Source: an uncultured Prevotellamassilia sp. (GTDB taxonomy: Bacteria > Bacteroidota > Bacteroidia > Bacteroidales > Bacteroidaceae). From it: a stretch of DNA of 35,505 bases. The notes below the pieces were generated by a model. The model did not search any database. It saw nothing but the letters and a program-made list of their open reading frames with translations, and had not been told where the DNA came from. Of the stretch, positions 1 to 9,000 are shown in pieces; within the stretch, counting starts at the first letter, position 1; each line of letters opens with the position of its first letter. A program made the position numbers and the translations under genes. The stretch covers positions 1 to 35,505 of the forward strand of contig CAKQOG010000026.1 of the NCBI GenBank assembly GCA_934255485.1, given 5' to 3'.

Positions 1-1
1 T

Positions 2-3000
2 GAGAGCAAGCAACTAAAGCTGAATGGCTACGAACTGAAACGTTTACAACTCACTTATAAACCCGAATATGGCAATGGGGCAACGCTTTATCTCACCTTG
101 GTTAAAGATGGAAAAGTTTATACCCAAAAAACCTCAGTAGTGAAGCCCCAACCCGACAAAAGACTCCTTATGCAATGGACAAGTTTCCGCTCAAAACTTA
201 CTCCTGGACAGAAAGAGGTGTGGAAACTAAAAATTTTACATCCCGATGGCACACCTGCCAAAGCGCAAATGATGGCTTGCCTTTACGATGCTTCGCTCGA
301 TGCGTTGAGTTCGCACAGTTGGCAGCCTTATGGGGTGTACTTTAACCGCACATTACCTGCTGTTTGGCAAGATAACAACTTGCGCACGTGGAAACAAGAC
401 CTCTCGGGGCAGTTTAAAGGCAAATGGTTGAGCACGCATCAACTTGCCTTTACAACATGGAACAACTCTTTATTTAGTTATCCACAATTGAGTGGCAGAC
501 GTGTTTACAACACATTTGAGTTGTGCAATATCTCGCCCAATAGGGCTGCGGGCAACGTGCGTTACAAGAAGCAAATGGCTAACATGGCAGACTTCGACCT
601 TGCTGAAAATGCAGTCCAAAACACGATGACTGCTGCGTCACGCATGGCTCAAGATGCGGGCAACAGCCTTTCTGACAAGGTGAAAACACGAAAGAACTTT
701 GCAGAAACTGCCTTTTTCCGTCCTTGCTTAGAAACTGACCAAAAGGGCAATGTTTCAATAGCATTTACTCTGCCCGAGAGCATGACGCAATGGAACTTTA
801 AGGCTATGGCACACGATGAGCAGATGAACAATGCACGCATTGACACCAACCTTGTAGTGCGTAAAGACTTTATGGTTGAACCCTCGCTGCCACGTTTTTT
901 GCGCAAAGGCGATGTGGTTTTGCTACCTGTAAACGTTACTAACCTTACAAACAAGGCTATATCTGCCACCGTTGAAATGGTGCTTACAACAGCTGAAGGC
1001 GGCACTTGCATTTTTAAGCAAGCGCAAAAGGTAAGTATTGAAGCTGGAAGAACCAACGTTTGCACCTTTAGCTTCGACACGCATAACACCACCGAGGGCA
1101 TGCTTGTATGTAAAACTATGGCACAAGGCAATGGCTTTAGCGACGGCGAAGAAAACTATTTGCCGATACTCACCAACCAAGTAGAAGTGGTGCGCACACT
1201 ACCTTTTACACTCACCGAAAAGGGCATAAAGAAATGGCAAATAGACACGCTTTTCGATGCTAAAAATGCCACACATCGTACACTCACTGTTGAGGGATAT
1301 GCTAACCCTACATGGCTTGCTGCCATGGCACTGCCCGCACTTGTGCAAACCGACAACCTGATTGGCAGCAACGATTGGGCCACACAATTGTATGCTTTAG
1401 CGTTGGGACATTCGGTGGTAAAACAGAATCCCGCGTTGCAACAAATGGCGCAACTTAGGTTGGGCGAACTGCAACAAATAACCGAACAAAAGGCTGATAA
1501 TTTCGCCAACGACATGCCTTGGTTGCAACAGGCTGAAAAGGCTCGTGAGCAAGCTTTGGCGCTTTCTGAACTATGCAACAACGGTGTGGTAGAACTCATG
1601 TTGCACACGGCTATGGATAAACTCAAAGCTATGCAAGATGCCGAAGGAGCGTTTAGTTGGTACCCTGGCATGAAGGGCAACCCATACACCACTATAGATA
1701 TTGCCACACTATTGGCACGCATAGAACGACTTACTGAGTATAGCGATGCTCACGCTATGTTGAGCCAGGCATTGACTTATCTTAAGAACAAAGTGGCACA
1801 ACAGGTAAAGAACATGAAGGAGAACGAACAAAAAAGCAAACAGCAGGTTTGTACTTCTGAATGGCTCTTGCGCTATCTTTATCTTAACCACCTAACAAAA
1901 GGTGAGGCAAGTAACAACAACGATGTGAAGTACCTCGTGTCGAGAGCTAAAACGCTACAAACAGAACTGACGATGTATGGCAAAGCTGTTTTGTCGCTGG
2001 TTATGGCCGATGCAGGCAGGAGTAGCGAGGCTGAGGGCTTGATAAAGAGCATGGTTGAACACACGGTTTGTACACCTACCTATGGCCGCTACTTTGATAG
2101 CGAAAGAGCACTATCTAACTTTGCTTCTTATCGCATTGCCACACAATGTGCTGCTATCGAAGCCTTGCAAGCGTTTGGAAAATGGAAGATAGCCAACGAA
2201 ATGAAGCTTTGGCTCATGCAAGCCAAACGCACACAAATGTGGGAAACCTTGCAAGCAAGCACCGATGCCATATACATACTACTTGCTACATCTGCAACAG
2301 ATAGTACTACTGCAAACAAGCCCTACAACTACATTATGCCGCTATCTGAGAATACACCACTCTTCTACACACTGAGCAACAAAAGTGGCAAAATTGTGGC
2401 TCTTAATGCTGCAAGCGAACAACAAACGCCTCACTCATCTGGCTATTTTAAGCAAACAATTGCTGAACCTAAAGCTTTGAATGCCACTACGCTAAAGGTA
2501 GACAAGCGCAGCCAAGGCACGTCGTGGGGATGTGTTTATGCATCGTATATGACCAACGAGAATGAGGTAAGCAACAAGGGTGCAGGCCTTTCACTAACAA
2601 GTACGCTCGAGGTAAAGAAACAAAACAAATGGGTGGCTCTTGCCCCTAATGGTATGGTTAAAAAGGGAGACATTGTGCGACAAGTGTTCTGCATCATAGC
2701 ACAATCTGACTTCGACTTTGTGGAACTCGCCTCTAATCGCCCCGCATGTTTTAACCCTTTACAACCACTATCAGGACATAGTTGGCAGGGAAATTTGCCT
2801 ATCTACAAAGCCATCGGCGATAGCAAAACACAATTCTTTGTTGAGAAACTAAACAAGGGCACTCACCATCTTTACGAAGAATATGTGGTGGCTAAAGAAG
2901 GCACATTTAGCACCGGAACAACCAGCATAAAATGCGTATATGCCCCCGAATTTAATGCCACATCAAAAGCTTTTTCGGTCAATGTAATCCATAATAAAAG

Positions 3001-3004
3001 ATAA
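2..3004 (+). CDS. Alpha-2-macroglobulin family protein, 3' part
   Basis: This is the C-terminal 1000 residues of a large surface or periplasmic protein. The reading frame is open to the left edge of the window, so the true start lies outside. The family segment around GNVSIAFTLPESMTQWNFKAMA, followed by VEPSLPRFLRKGDVV, is the conserved alpha-2-macroglobulin domain. It is followed by the helical toroid-like region with repeated Leu/Ala-rich helices and a C-terminal beta domain near YEEYVVAKEGTF. Family members trap or inhibit proteases and are usually 1500-1900 residues long. The Cys-x-Glu-Gln thioester that precedes the toroid in classic members is absent here: the corresponding stretch reads NLIGSNDWATQLYALAL. 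This therefore belongs to the thioester-less type, and a covalent trap mechanism is unlikely. The upstream partner cannot be seen. Confidence 0.9.
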   Translation, partial: ESKQLKLNGYELKRLQLTYKPEYGNGATLYLTLVKDGKVYTQKTSVVKPQPDKRLLMQWTSFRSKLTPGQKEVWKLKILHPDGTPAKAQMMACLYDASLDALSSHSWQPYGVYFNRTLPAVWQDNNLRTWKQDLSGQFKGKWLSTHQLAFTTWNNSLFSYPQLSGRRVYNTFELCNISPNRAAGNVRYKKQMANMADFDLAENAVQNTMTAASRMAQDAGNSLSDKVKTRKNFAETAFFRPCLETDQKGNVSIAFTLPESMTQWNFKAMAHDEQMNNARIDTNLVVRKDFMVEPSLPRFLRKGDVVLLPVNVTNLTNKAISATVEMVLTTAEGGTCIFKQAQKVSIEAGRTNVCTFSFDTHNTTEGMLVCKTMAQGNGFSDGEENYLPILTNQVEVVRTLPFTLTEKGIKKWQIDTLFDAKNATHRTLTVEGYANPTWLAAMALPALVQTDNLIGSNDWATQLYALALGHSVVKQNPALQQMAQLRLGELQQITEQKADNFANDMPWLQQAEKAREQALALSELCNNGVVELMLHTAMDKLKAMQDAEGAFSWYPGMKGNPYTTIDIATLLARIERLTEYSDAHAMLSQALTYLKNKVAQQVKNMKENEQKSKQQVCTSEWLLRYLYLNHLTKGEASNNNDVKYLVSRAKTLQTELTMYGKAVLSLVMADAGRSSEAEGLIKSMVEHTVCTPTYGRYFDSERALSNFASYRIATQCAAIEALQAFGKWKIANEMKLWLMQAKRTQMWETLQASTDAIYILLATSATDSTTANKPYNYIMPLSENTPLFYTLSNKSGKIVALNAASEQQTPHSSGYFKQTIAEPKALNATTLKVDKRSQGTSWGCVYASYMTNENEVSNKGAGLSLTSTLEVKKQNKWVALAPNGMVKKGDIVRQVFCIIAQSDFDFVELASNRPACFNPLQPLSGHSWQGNLPIYKAIGDSKTQFFVEKLNKGTHHLYEEYVVAKEGTFSTGTTSIKCVYAPEFNATSKAFSVNVIHNKR

Positions 3005-3027
3005 TTATTTTTTTAACTTACCATATA

Positions 3028-3059
3028 TTTGTAATAGTAAACAAAATATCATATCTTTG
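3028..3059 (+). promoter_or_regulatory. Bacteroidota-type promoter upstream of mtnN-luxS
   Basis: TTTG at 3028-3031 and TATCTTTG at 3052-3059 match the -33 and -7 consensus of Bacteroidota sigma-ABfr promoters, with 20 bases between them. Transcription would start near 3063-3066, leaving a leader of about 130 bases before mtnN. Confidence 0.75.
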
Positions 3060-3064
3060 CAATG

Positions 3065-3138
3065 CAAAGGCATGTAAATAGGTAGATATTTAAACATAAT
3101 TAGGTAGTCTGACATCATGCCATTGAGTCTGACTACCT
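3065..3138 (+). promoter_or_regulatory. Structured leader with terminator-like hairpin before mtnN
   Basis: A hairpin with arms 3102-3113 and 3127-3138 (12 pairs, one mismatch) is followed by TTTTATTTTAT, so it looks like an intrinsic terminator. It lies downstream of the promoter at 3028-3059 and upstream of mtnN. Two alternative pairings are visible. TAGGTAG occurs at 3079-3085 as well as in the left arm (3101-3107), so the right arm CTACCT has two possible partners. CAAAGGCATG at 3065-3074 can pair with CATGCCATTG at 3116-3125 in the hairpin loop (9 of 10 pairs). This could be an attenuator or riboswitch-like leader. It could also simply be the terminator of the macroglobulin gene or of a short RNA. 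Confidence 0.5.
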
Positions 3139-3197
3139 TTTTATTTTATCACACTACGTTTTTATGAAAACCACAAATAACCCCATAAACAACACAC

Positions 3198-3887
3198 ATG
3201 ATAATCGGAATAATCAATGCAATGCACAAAGAGCACGAACAATTAGTAGCACTCTTGAGCAACGCTAAAGAAACGAAAAAAGGACGCTCCGTATTTACCG
3301 AAGGAGAATTTAATGGCAAGAAAGTGGTGCTTATGGAAAGTGGTATCGGAAAGGTTAATGCCGCTATTGGCGCAATCGAATTGATACACAACTTCGATAT
3401 TGATGCTCTCATCAACACAGGCATAGCTGGTGGCATAGACAAAAAACTCAACGTTATGGACGTGGTAGTTGGCGAGAGTGTAGCATACCACGATGTGGAT
3501 TGTGGGCCCGAAGCAGAACCAGGACAAGTACAAGGTCTACCACTATACTTTGAAGGGGATAAAAAACTGCTCAACATAGCTATGCACATGCAAACAAACA
3601 CCAAATTGCACAGCGGGCTCATTTGTAGTGGCGACCAATTTATCACCAACCAAGAGCAACTGCAAACTATCAAAACACGCTTTAAAAACGGACTCGCAGT
3701 AGATATGGAGAGCGGTGCATTGGCACAAGTTTGCTACCTATACAACATACCTTTCCTAAGTTTTAGGATTATAAGCGATACACCAGGAGCAGACAAACAC
3801 TTTGACCAATACCTAAACTTTTGGGAAACAATGGCAGATAAGTCATTTGGTGTAACACAAGCATTACTACATGCTATCACAAAATAA
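3198..3887 (+). CDS. mtnN: 5'-methylthioadenosine/S-adenosylhomocysteine nucleosidase
   Basis: This cytoplasmic enzyme splits S-adenosylhomocysteine into adenine and S-ribosylhomocysteine, and methylthioadenosine into adenine and methylthioribose. The 229-residue length is typical. The N-terminal IGIINAMHKE motif carries catalytic Glu12. VDMESGALA carries substrate-binding Glu171. SDTPGAD carries Asp194, the general acid. The phosphorylase-fold glycine motif NTGIAGGI is also present. The ATG at 3198 is the natural start. luxS follows after 36 bases on the same strand and uses the product directly, so the two genes form a functional operon for methyl-cycle detoxification and AI-2 formation. 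The leader upstream contains a terminator-like hairpin that may control both genes. Confidence 0.95.
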   Translation: MIIGIINAMHKEHEQLVALLSNAKETKKGRSVFTEGEFNGKKVVLMESGIGKVNAAIGAIELIHNFDIDALINTGIAGGIDKKLNVMDVVVGESVAYHDVDCGPEAEPGQVQGLPLYFEGDKKLLNIAMHMQTNTKLHSGLICSGDQFITNQEQLQTIKTRFKNGLAVDMESGALAQVCYLYNIPFLSFRIISDTPGADKHFDQYLNFWETMADKSFGVTQALLHAITK

Positions 3888-3923
3888 CAACAGACAAATA
3901 CAAATACTGACAATCGATTATAA

Positions 3924-4403
3924 ATGAAAAAAATACCTTCTTTCACAATCGATCATGAGCGTCTTAAACGCGGCATCTACGTATCGAGAAAAGACAATGT
4001 AGGCAATGAGGTGGTGACAACATTCGATATCAGAATGAAGTTGCCCAACCGTGAACCAGTGCTCGGACAGGGCGCTATTCACACAATAGAACACTTGGCT
4101 GCTACGTTTTTACGCAACCACCCCGTGTGGAAAGATCGTATTGTATATTGGGGACCAATGGGATGTCTTACAGGTAACTACCTACTTATGAAAGGCGACT
4201 TGACAAGCAAGGACATCCTACCACTCATGAAGGAAACATTCAATTTTATAGCCGATTTCGATGGCGAAGTGCCTGGCACTACAGCACGCGATTGCGGCAC
4301 ATACCTGCTTCACGACTTGCCTATGGCAAAATATGAAGCAAAAAAATACCTTGTGGAAACACTTAACTGCGCAACCGAAGAAAACCTAAACTATCCTGAA
4401 TAA
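3924..4403 (+). CDS. luxS: S-ribosylhomocysteine lyase (AI-2 synthase)
   Basis: This enzyme converts S-ribosylhomocysteine to homocysteine and 4,5-dihydroxy-2,3-pentanedione, the precursor of AI-2. The 159 residues fit the family exactly. The metal site is complete: His53 and His57 in HTIEHL, and Cys124 in ARDCGTYL. Glu56, the general base, and Cys81 in PMGCLTG, the second catalytic residue, are present. The ATG at 3924 starts 36 bases after mtnN stops, and no terminator is visible between them, so cotranscription is likely. The secreted fucosidase gene starts 63 bases downstream with no obvious terminator or consensus promoter in the gap, so read-through into it cannot be excluded. Confidence 0.97.
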   Translation: MKKIPSFTIDHERLKRGIYVSRKDNVGNEVVTTFDIRMKLPNREPVLGQGAIHTIEHLAATFLRNHPVWKDRIVYWGPMGCLTGNYLLMKGDLTSKDILPLMKETFNFIADFDGEVPGTTARDCGTYLLHDLPMAKYEAKKYLVETLNCATEENLNYPE

Positions 4404-4466
4404 AAACATAATCTGAAAACATCTAATAATTACACTTATCGATAATATTTACTTAATAATCATATT

Positions 4467-5999
4467 ATGAAAAAAATTTCCATCATGCTTTCAGCCCTTT
4501 GCTTGACAGCTGTTGCTCCAACAGTGGGTTTGGCACAAAGCGCTGATTTCCACATGGACAATACCGTATTGGCTAACCCCGATAACGAACCTCGTCCTGT
4601 ATTTCCAGTTCCTTCTGCTCGTCAGTTGAAATGGAACCAAACAGAGTTTTATGGCTTCTTCCACTACGGAATGAATACATACACCAACAAAGAATGGGGC
4701 GATGGCTCTGAAGCTGAAACTAAGTTTGCTCCTACACAAGCACCTAACCCTAAACAATGGCTCGAAGCTTGTAAGGCTGGTGGCATGAAAGGTGGTATTG
4801 CTGTAGTAAAACACCATGATGGCTTTTGCCTTTGGCCTACTAAAACTACCACGCATAGCGTGCTAAAGGCAGGAAATAAGTTTGGTAAAGAAACAAACAT
4901 CCCACGTGACTTTGCCAAAGCTGCTAAAGAACTCGACATGAAGTATGGTTTCTATATTTCACCATGGGACCGCAATAGCGAATACTGGGGCAAGAAGGGT
5001 TCTGACGGAAACTATACAGACGACTATGCAAAGAAAGTATTCTTTGCACAATGTGCAGAAATGTCTGAATATGGCGAAGACCAATTTGAAATGTGGTTTG
5101 ATGGCGCAACAGGCGACTATGGCTACTATGGCGGCGCAAAAGAAAAGCGCAACATTGATAATGCAACACGCTATTACGACATTCCAAACCTTCGTGACTC
5201 TATTCACAATGCTTGCCCTAACATCATTCTGTGGGGTACGGGCGGTGAAGCTCGCTGGATTGGTAACGAATCAGGCTGGGCAGGCGAAACTTGCTGGAGC
5301 TATGGCGATGGCACAAGTGGTGACGAAAACGCTTGGAAATGGTTCCCAGGTGAGAGCGATGCTAAAGCTACAACCGCTGGATGGTTCTGGCAAGCAGGCG
5401 AGAGCGTAAAATCTTCTGACGAATTGTTCAAGATTTATCTTGAAACTGTAGGTCGTAACGCAACACTTATCCTTAACTTCCCACCTGACAATCGCGGTTT
5501 ACTTCCCGATGCAGATGTTAAAGCACTTAAGGAACTTGGTGATAAACTAAAAAAACGCCTTGGCACAGACCTTGCACGCCAAAAAGGTGTGACGATTGAA
5601 GCTACCGAAGAACGCACAAAGGGTGCAAGTCGTACATACGATGCCACTAATATGATTGATGGCGACATCAACACTTATTGGGCTTGCAACGATGGTACTA
5701 CTTCTGCAACAATCACTGTGAAACTACCTAAAACACAAAGCATACACTACGTAGCTTTGCAAGAATACATTCAACTTGGACAACGTATCAAAGGTTTCAC
5801 AATAGAAACAAGTGTTAACGGTACAAATTGGAGTAAACGTGGCGGCAGCATTCAAACCACAACTGTAGGTTACAAGCGTATCATTCCTCTTAATGGTAGC
5901 ACAAGCACTTATGATGGCGGCGTAAGAGCACAATACGTACGCGTTAAAATCACAGACAGCAAGGCTTGTCCTACACTCCACACCCTTTCTATTTTCTAA
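4467..5999 (+). CDS. Secreted alpha-L-fucosidase (GH29) with F5/8 type C domain
   Basis: The protein (510 residues) starts with a signal peptide (MKKISIMLSALCLTAV... cleaved near LAQS). The GH29 catalytic domain spans about residues 45-375: FHYGMNTYTNKEWG, VKHHDGFCLWPT, and EMWFDG with Asp212 as the expected nucleophile. RWIGNE at 263-268 followed by GWAGETCWS resembles the subfamily B type that prefers alpha-1,3/1,4-linked fucose of Lewis structures; that assignment is an inference. A C-terminal F5/8 type C (discoidin-like, CBM32-related) domain covers about 380-510, with IDGDINTYWAC and VRVKITD. No type IX sorting domain is seen at the end, so it may stay periplasmic. The GH16 gene starts 24 bases downstream, which implies cotranscription and a shared substrate. 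Confidence 0.92.
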   Translation: MKKISIMLSALCLTAVAPTVGLAQSADFHMDNTVLANPDNEPRPVFPVPSARQLKWNQTEFYGFFHYGMNTYTNKEWGDGSEAETKFAPTQAPNPKQWLEACKAGGMKGGIAVVKHHDGFCLWPTKTTTHSVLKAGNKFGKETNIPRDFAKAAKELDMKYGFYISPWDRNSEYWGKKGSDGNYTDDYAKKVFFAQCAEMSEYGEDQFEMWFDGATGDYGYYGGAKEKRNIDNATRYYDIPNLRDSIHNACPNIILWGTGGEARWIGNESGWAGETCWSYGDGTSGDENAWKWFPGESDAKATTAGWFWQAGESVKSSDELFKIYLETVGRNATLILNFPPDNRGLLPDADVKALKELGDKLKKRLGTDLARQKGVTIEATEERTKGASRTYDATNMIDGDINTYWACNDGTTSATITVKLPKTQSIHYVALQEYIQLGQRIKGFTIETSVNGTNWSKRGGSIQTTTVGYKRIIPLNGSTSTYDGGVRAQYVRVKITDSKACPTLHTLSIF

Positions 6000-6023
6000 C
6001 CTTTTACTAAGCGAAGATACACA

Positions 6024-9000
6024 ATGAATGTAAAAAATTATATAGCTTTAGCAGCACTTACACTTCCTTTGGCAGCAAGTGCGCAAAGTGTTATCGATTT
6101 TGAATCGAATAGCGGATACACCAAAGTTGGTGTGTTCGATACATGGGAAAACTCACCATTCCGCACAGGGAAACTAAATGGCAATGCAAATGTTATTGCA
6201 AACCCTCATGCAGAAGAGAACCCCACTATTGGTGGCGCCAACACATCAGCACACGTATTGGCTTTTCAACGCTCACGCTATGGTAGTAACACCTTTGGTG
6301 TACGTGTTGAATTGGCAACTCCTATCGCACTTTCACAAAAGGTACAATACGTACATGCCAAAATTTACAAGCCACAAGATGGACGCGTTATGCTATTTGG
6401 TTTGGGTAGCCGCGATGACCGCCCTTGGCAATCTAAGGAAGTTGTGCAGGTTGAAGCAAGTTGCATTAGTCCTGTAAAAACAAACGGATGGTACGATGCT
6501 GTATTTGCAGTAACAGGTGCTAATGGCGTAAGCTTACATAGCCTTGTGTTTGCAACAGATGTTGAGTCTACTCACAACCTTGATGCCGACTATGTGGCAT
6601 ACGTTGATGACATTGAAGTAAATAACTCTATTGCACCACGTATCCAGTATGGTGTTTATCCGCTCAACTTTGATAAGGGTGAAACACTCAATCGTAACGA
6701 TCGTTACACAAAGAACATCATCCTTAAGAGTGCTGATGGCGAGCAAACTATCAAGGTTAATCAACAAAGCGACAAACTTATCTACCAGCAATTGCTTTCG
6801 TCATCACTTAAGGCTAAAGCTGGTGAGACCGTACAACCACGCGTTGATTATAACGGCTCATGGATGAGTGCTTACGTATATCTTGACCAAAACAATGATG
6901 GTAAATTCGATTGCTCACTCAATGAGAATGGTACACCTGCAGATGGTAGCGACGTTATGTCTTACTCATTCTATCAGAACAAGAATAGTAAGGGAGAAAG
7001 CGTACCAAGTGGTGACGTACTAACACTTTCATCGTTCAAGATACCTGAAGGATTAAAGAATGGTTTCTATCGTATTCGCTACAAAGTAGACTGGGACTGC
7101 ATTGATGCCGCTGGTAACCCTGGTAATGAAAACGGAGGCAACACTATTAAGGGTAATGGTGGTACCATTATTGATACTCGTTTGAACGTTCATGGTGACA
7201 AAGTAAACGTATCACGTGGTTTAAGTGCAGCTGGTACAAATGGTGAAGTTCTTAAAGAAGATGGAACAGCATTCAGCAAGCACGAAATCAAATTTGGCGA
7301 GGCATACACTGTTAAGTTTAAGCCAGGTGACGGCTTTAAGTTGAGTCGTGTTATCATTCGTCACGGCTATGATGTGGAGAAGAACGATTCACTTGTTAAT
7401 GAAACACCACAATATATCGACGAGATAATCCCTGCAAGTGCTGTTAAAGACAATACATATACCATTCCTGCTAAATACGTAGATGGTGATGTAGTAATCA
7501 CTCCTGAATTTGTTACAGAAGACACTGAACTTGGCGATAAGTACGCACTTAACTTTTCAAAAGATTTGAAGAATAATCGTACAGATCGTCAGCTCAAGTC
7601 TATGTCTTTTAACACTGCAGCAAATACTGCAAAACAAACCATTACTATTGACGACCCTACGCTCGTTTACCAAGATCAAACTAAAAGTAGCATTTTAGTT
7701 AAAAAAAACGATGCTATTAGCACAGGAATCGTTTATACGGGTGGATATATGCACGGCTATCTTTATGTAGACCTTAATAAAGATGGCGTTTTCAACACCA
7801 ACCTTAATAGCGATGGTACTCCAGCCGAAGATGGTGAGATGCTTTCATACTACTACAAGGATGGTAAGAATAGTAAAGGAGAGAGCGGTATAAACATTAG
7901 CTTGCCTAAGTTTAGCGAAACCAACTCTATCCCTCAATTCACCTTGCCAACTTCTTTGCCTACAGGTAAATATCGTGCTCGTTTCAAAATTGATTGGGAC
8001 GATGACGACCCCGCAGGACGTTATGGAAAGGGTAGCAACGACATCGATGCTAATGGTGGTTACGTAGTTGATTTCACGCTCAATGTAGTAGACAACTATA
8101 CATCACACAAACTTGATGTTGCAACTACAAATGGTTCGTTAGTTGGCATTAACAACACGGGACTACCCGAAACTATTAACCAAGGACAAAGTTTCAGCAT
8201 CCAAGCTGTAGGTGCTGACGAATATTATGTTGCAGATGTTGTAACTGTTCGTCATGGTAAGAACCTTAAAGGTGCTCAATTTGTAGATGGTAAGAAGCAA
8301 TGGAGTGAGTACACTGCAGAACTCAAAAATGGTGTATACACTATACCCAATGATAGCGTTGATGGTGATATCTTGCTTACTGCTAATTTTGAGAACACAG
8401 GTTCTGAATATATTCTTAAGTTTGATGATGAATTCGATTTGCCTAATGGTTCACAACCTGATAGCAAAGCATGGTCACGTTCGACTTGGGCTACTCCGAC
8501 ATGGAAACGCTACATTGCAAGAACAGCCGAAGGACAAGCTAAGACTGGAGAAATTGAAGACGGCAAACTCGTATTGCGTTGTATTGCCAACCCTTTTAAT
8601 GCTGAAAAAGACAATAAGGGAAACAAACTTGAAATGATTAGTGGAGCTGTTGAAAGTTCTAATAAAATTACATTCACATACGGCAAGGTTGAAGGTCGTC
8701 TTAAGACAATAGGACATACTGGTAACTTCCCTGCATTTTGGATGATGCCTAACGCCTCTACTTATGGTGGATGGCCCTATAGCGGTGAGATTGACATTTG
8801 GGAACAAATTGATACTCGTAATGTTACTGAGCACACCATTCACTCTAAATGGGCCAATACCAAGGCTGATGGTAGCGAATGCAAGGGTCAAACAAACAAT
8901 CCTGCAAAGAATGGCAAGGCATCTGCTACACTTGGTGAATACCACGTGTTTGGTTTAGAATGGACCGAGAACTTGCTCAAATGGTTTGTTGATGGCAAAC

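Noticed and set aside
649..1722. Long minus-strand open frames (649-1131 and 1156-1722) opposite the macroglobulin gene
   Set aside because: They are shadows of the well-supported plus-strand gene, with no recognisable domain or start context.
3065..3197. Known SAM or SAH riboswitch before mtnN
   Set aside because: The short sequence does not show the conserved core of any class I can recognise, so it is reported only as an unclassified leader.
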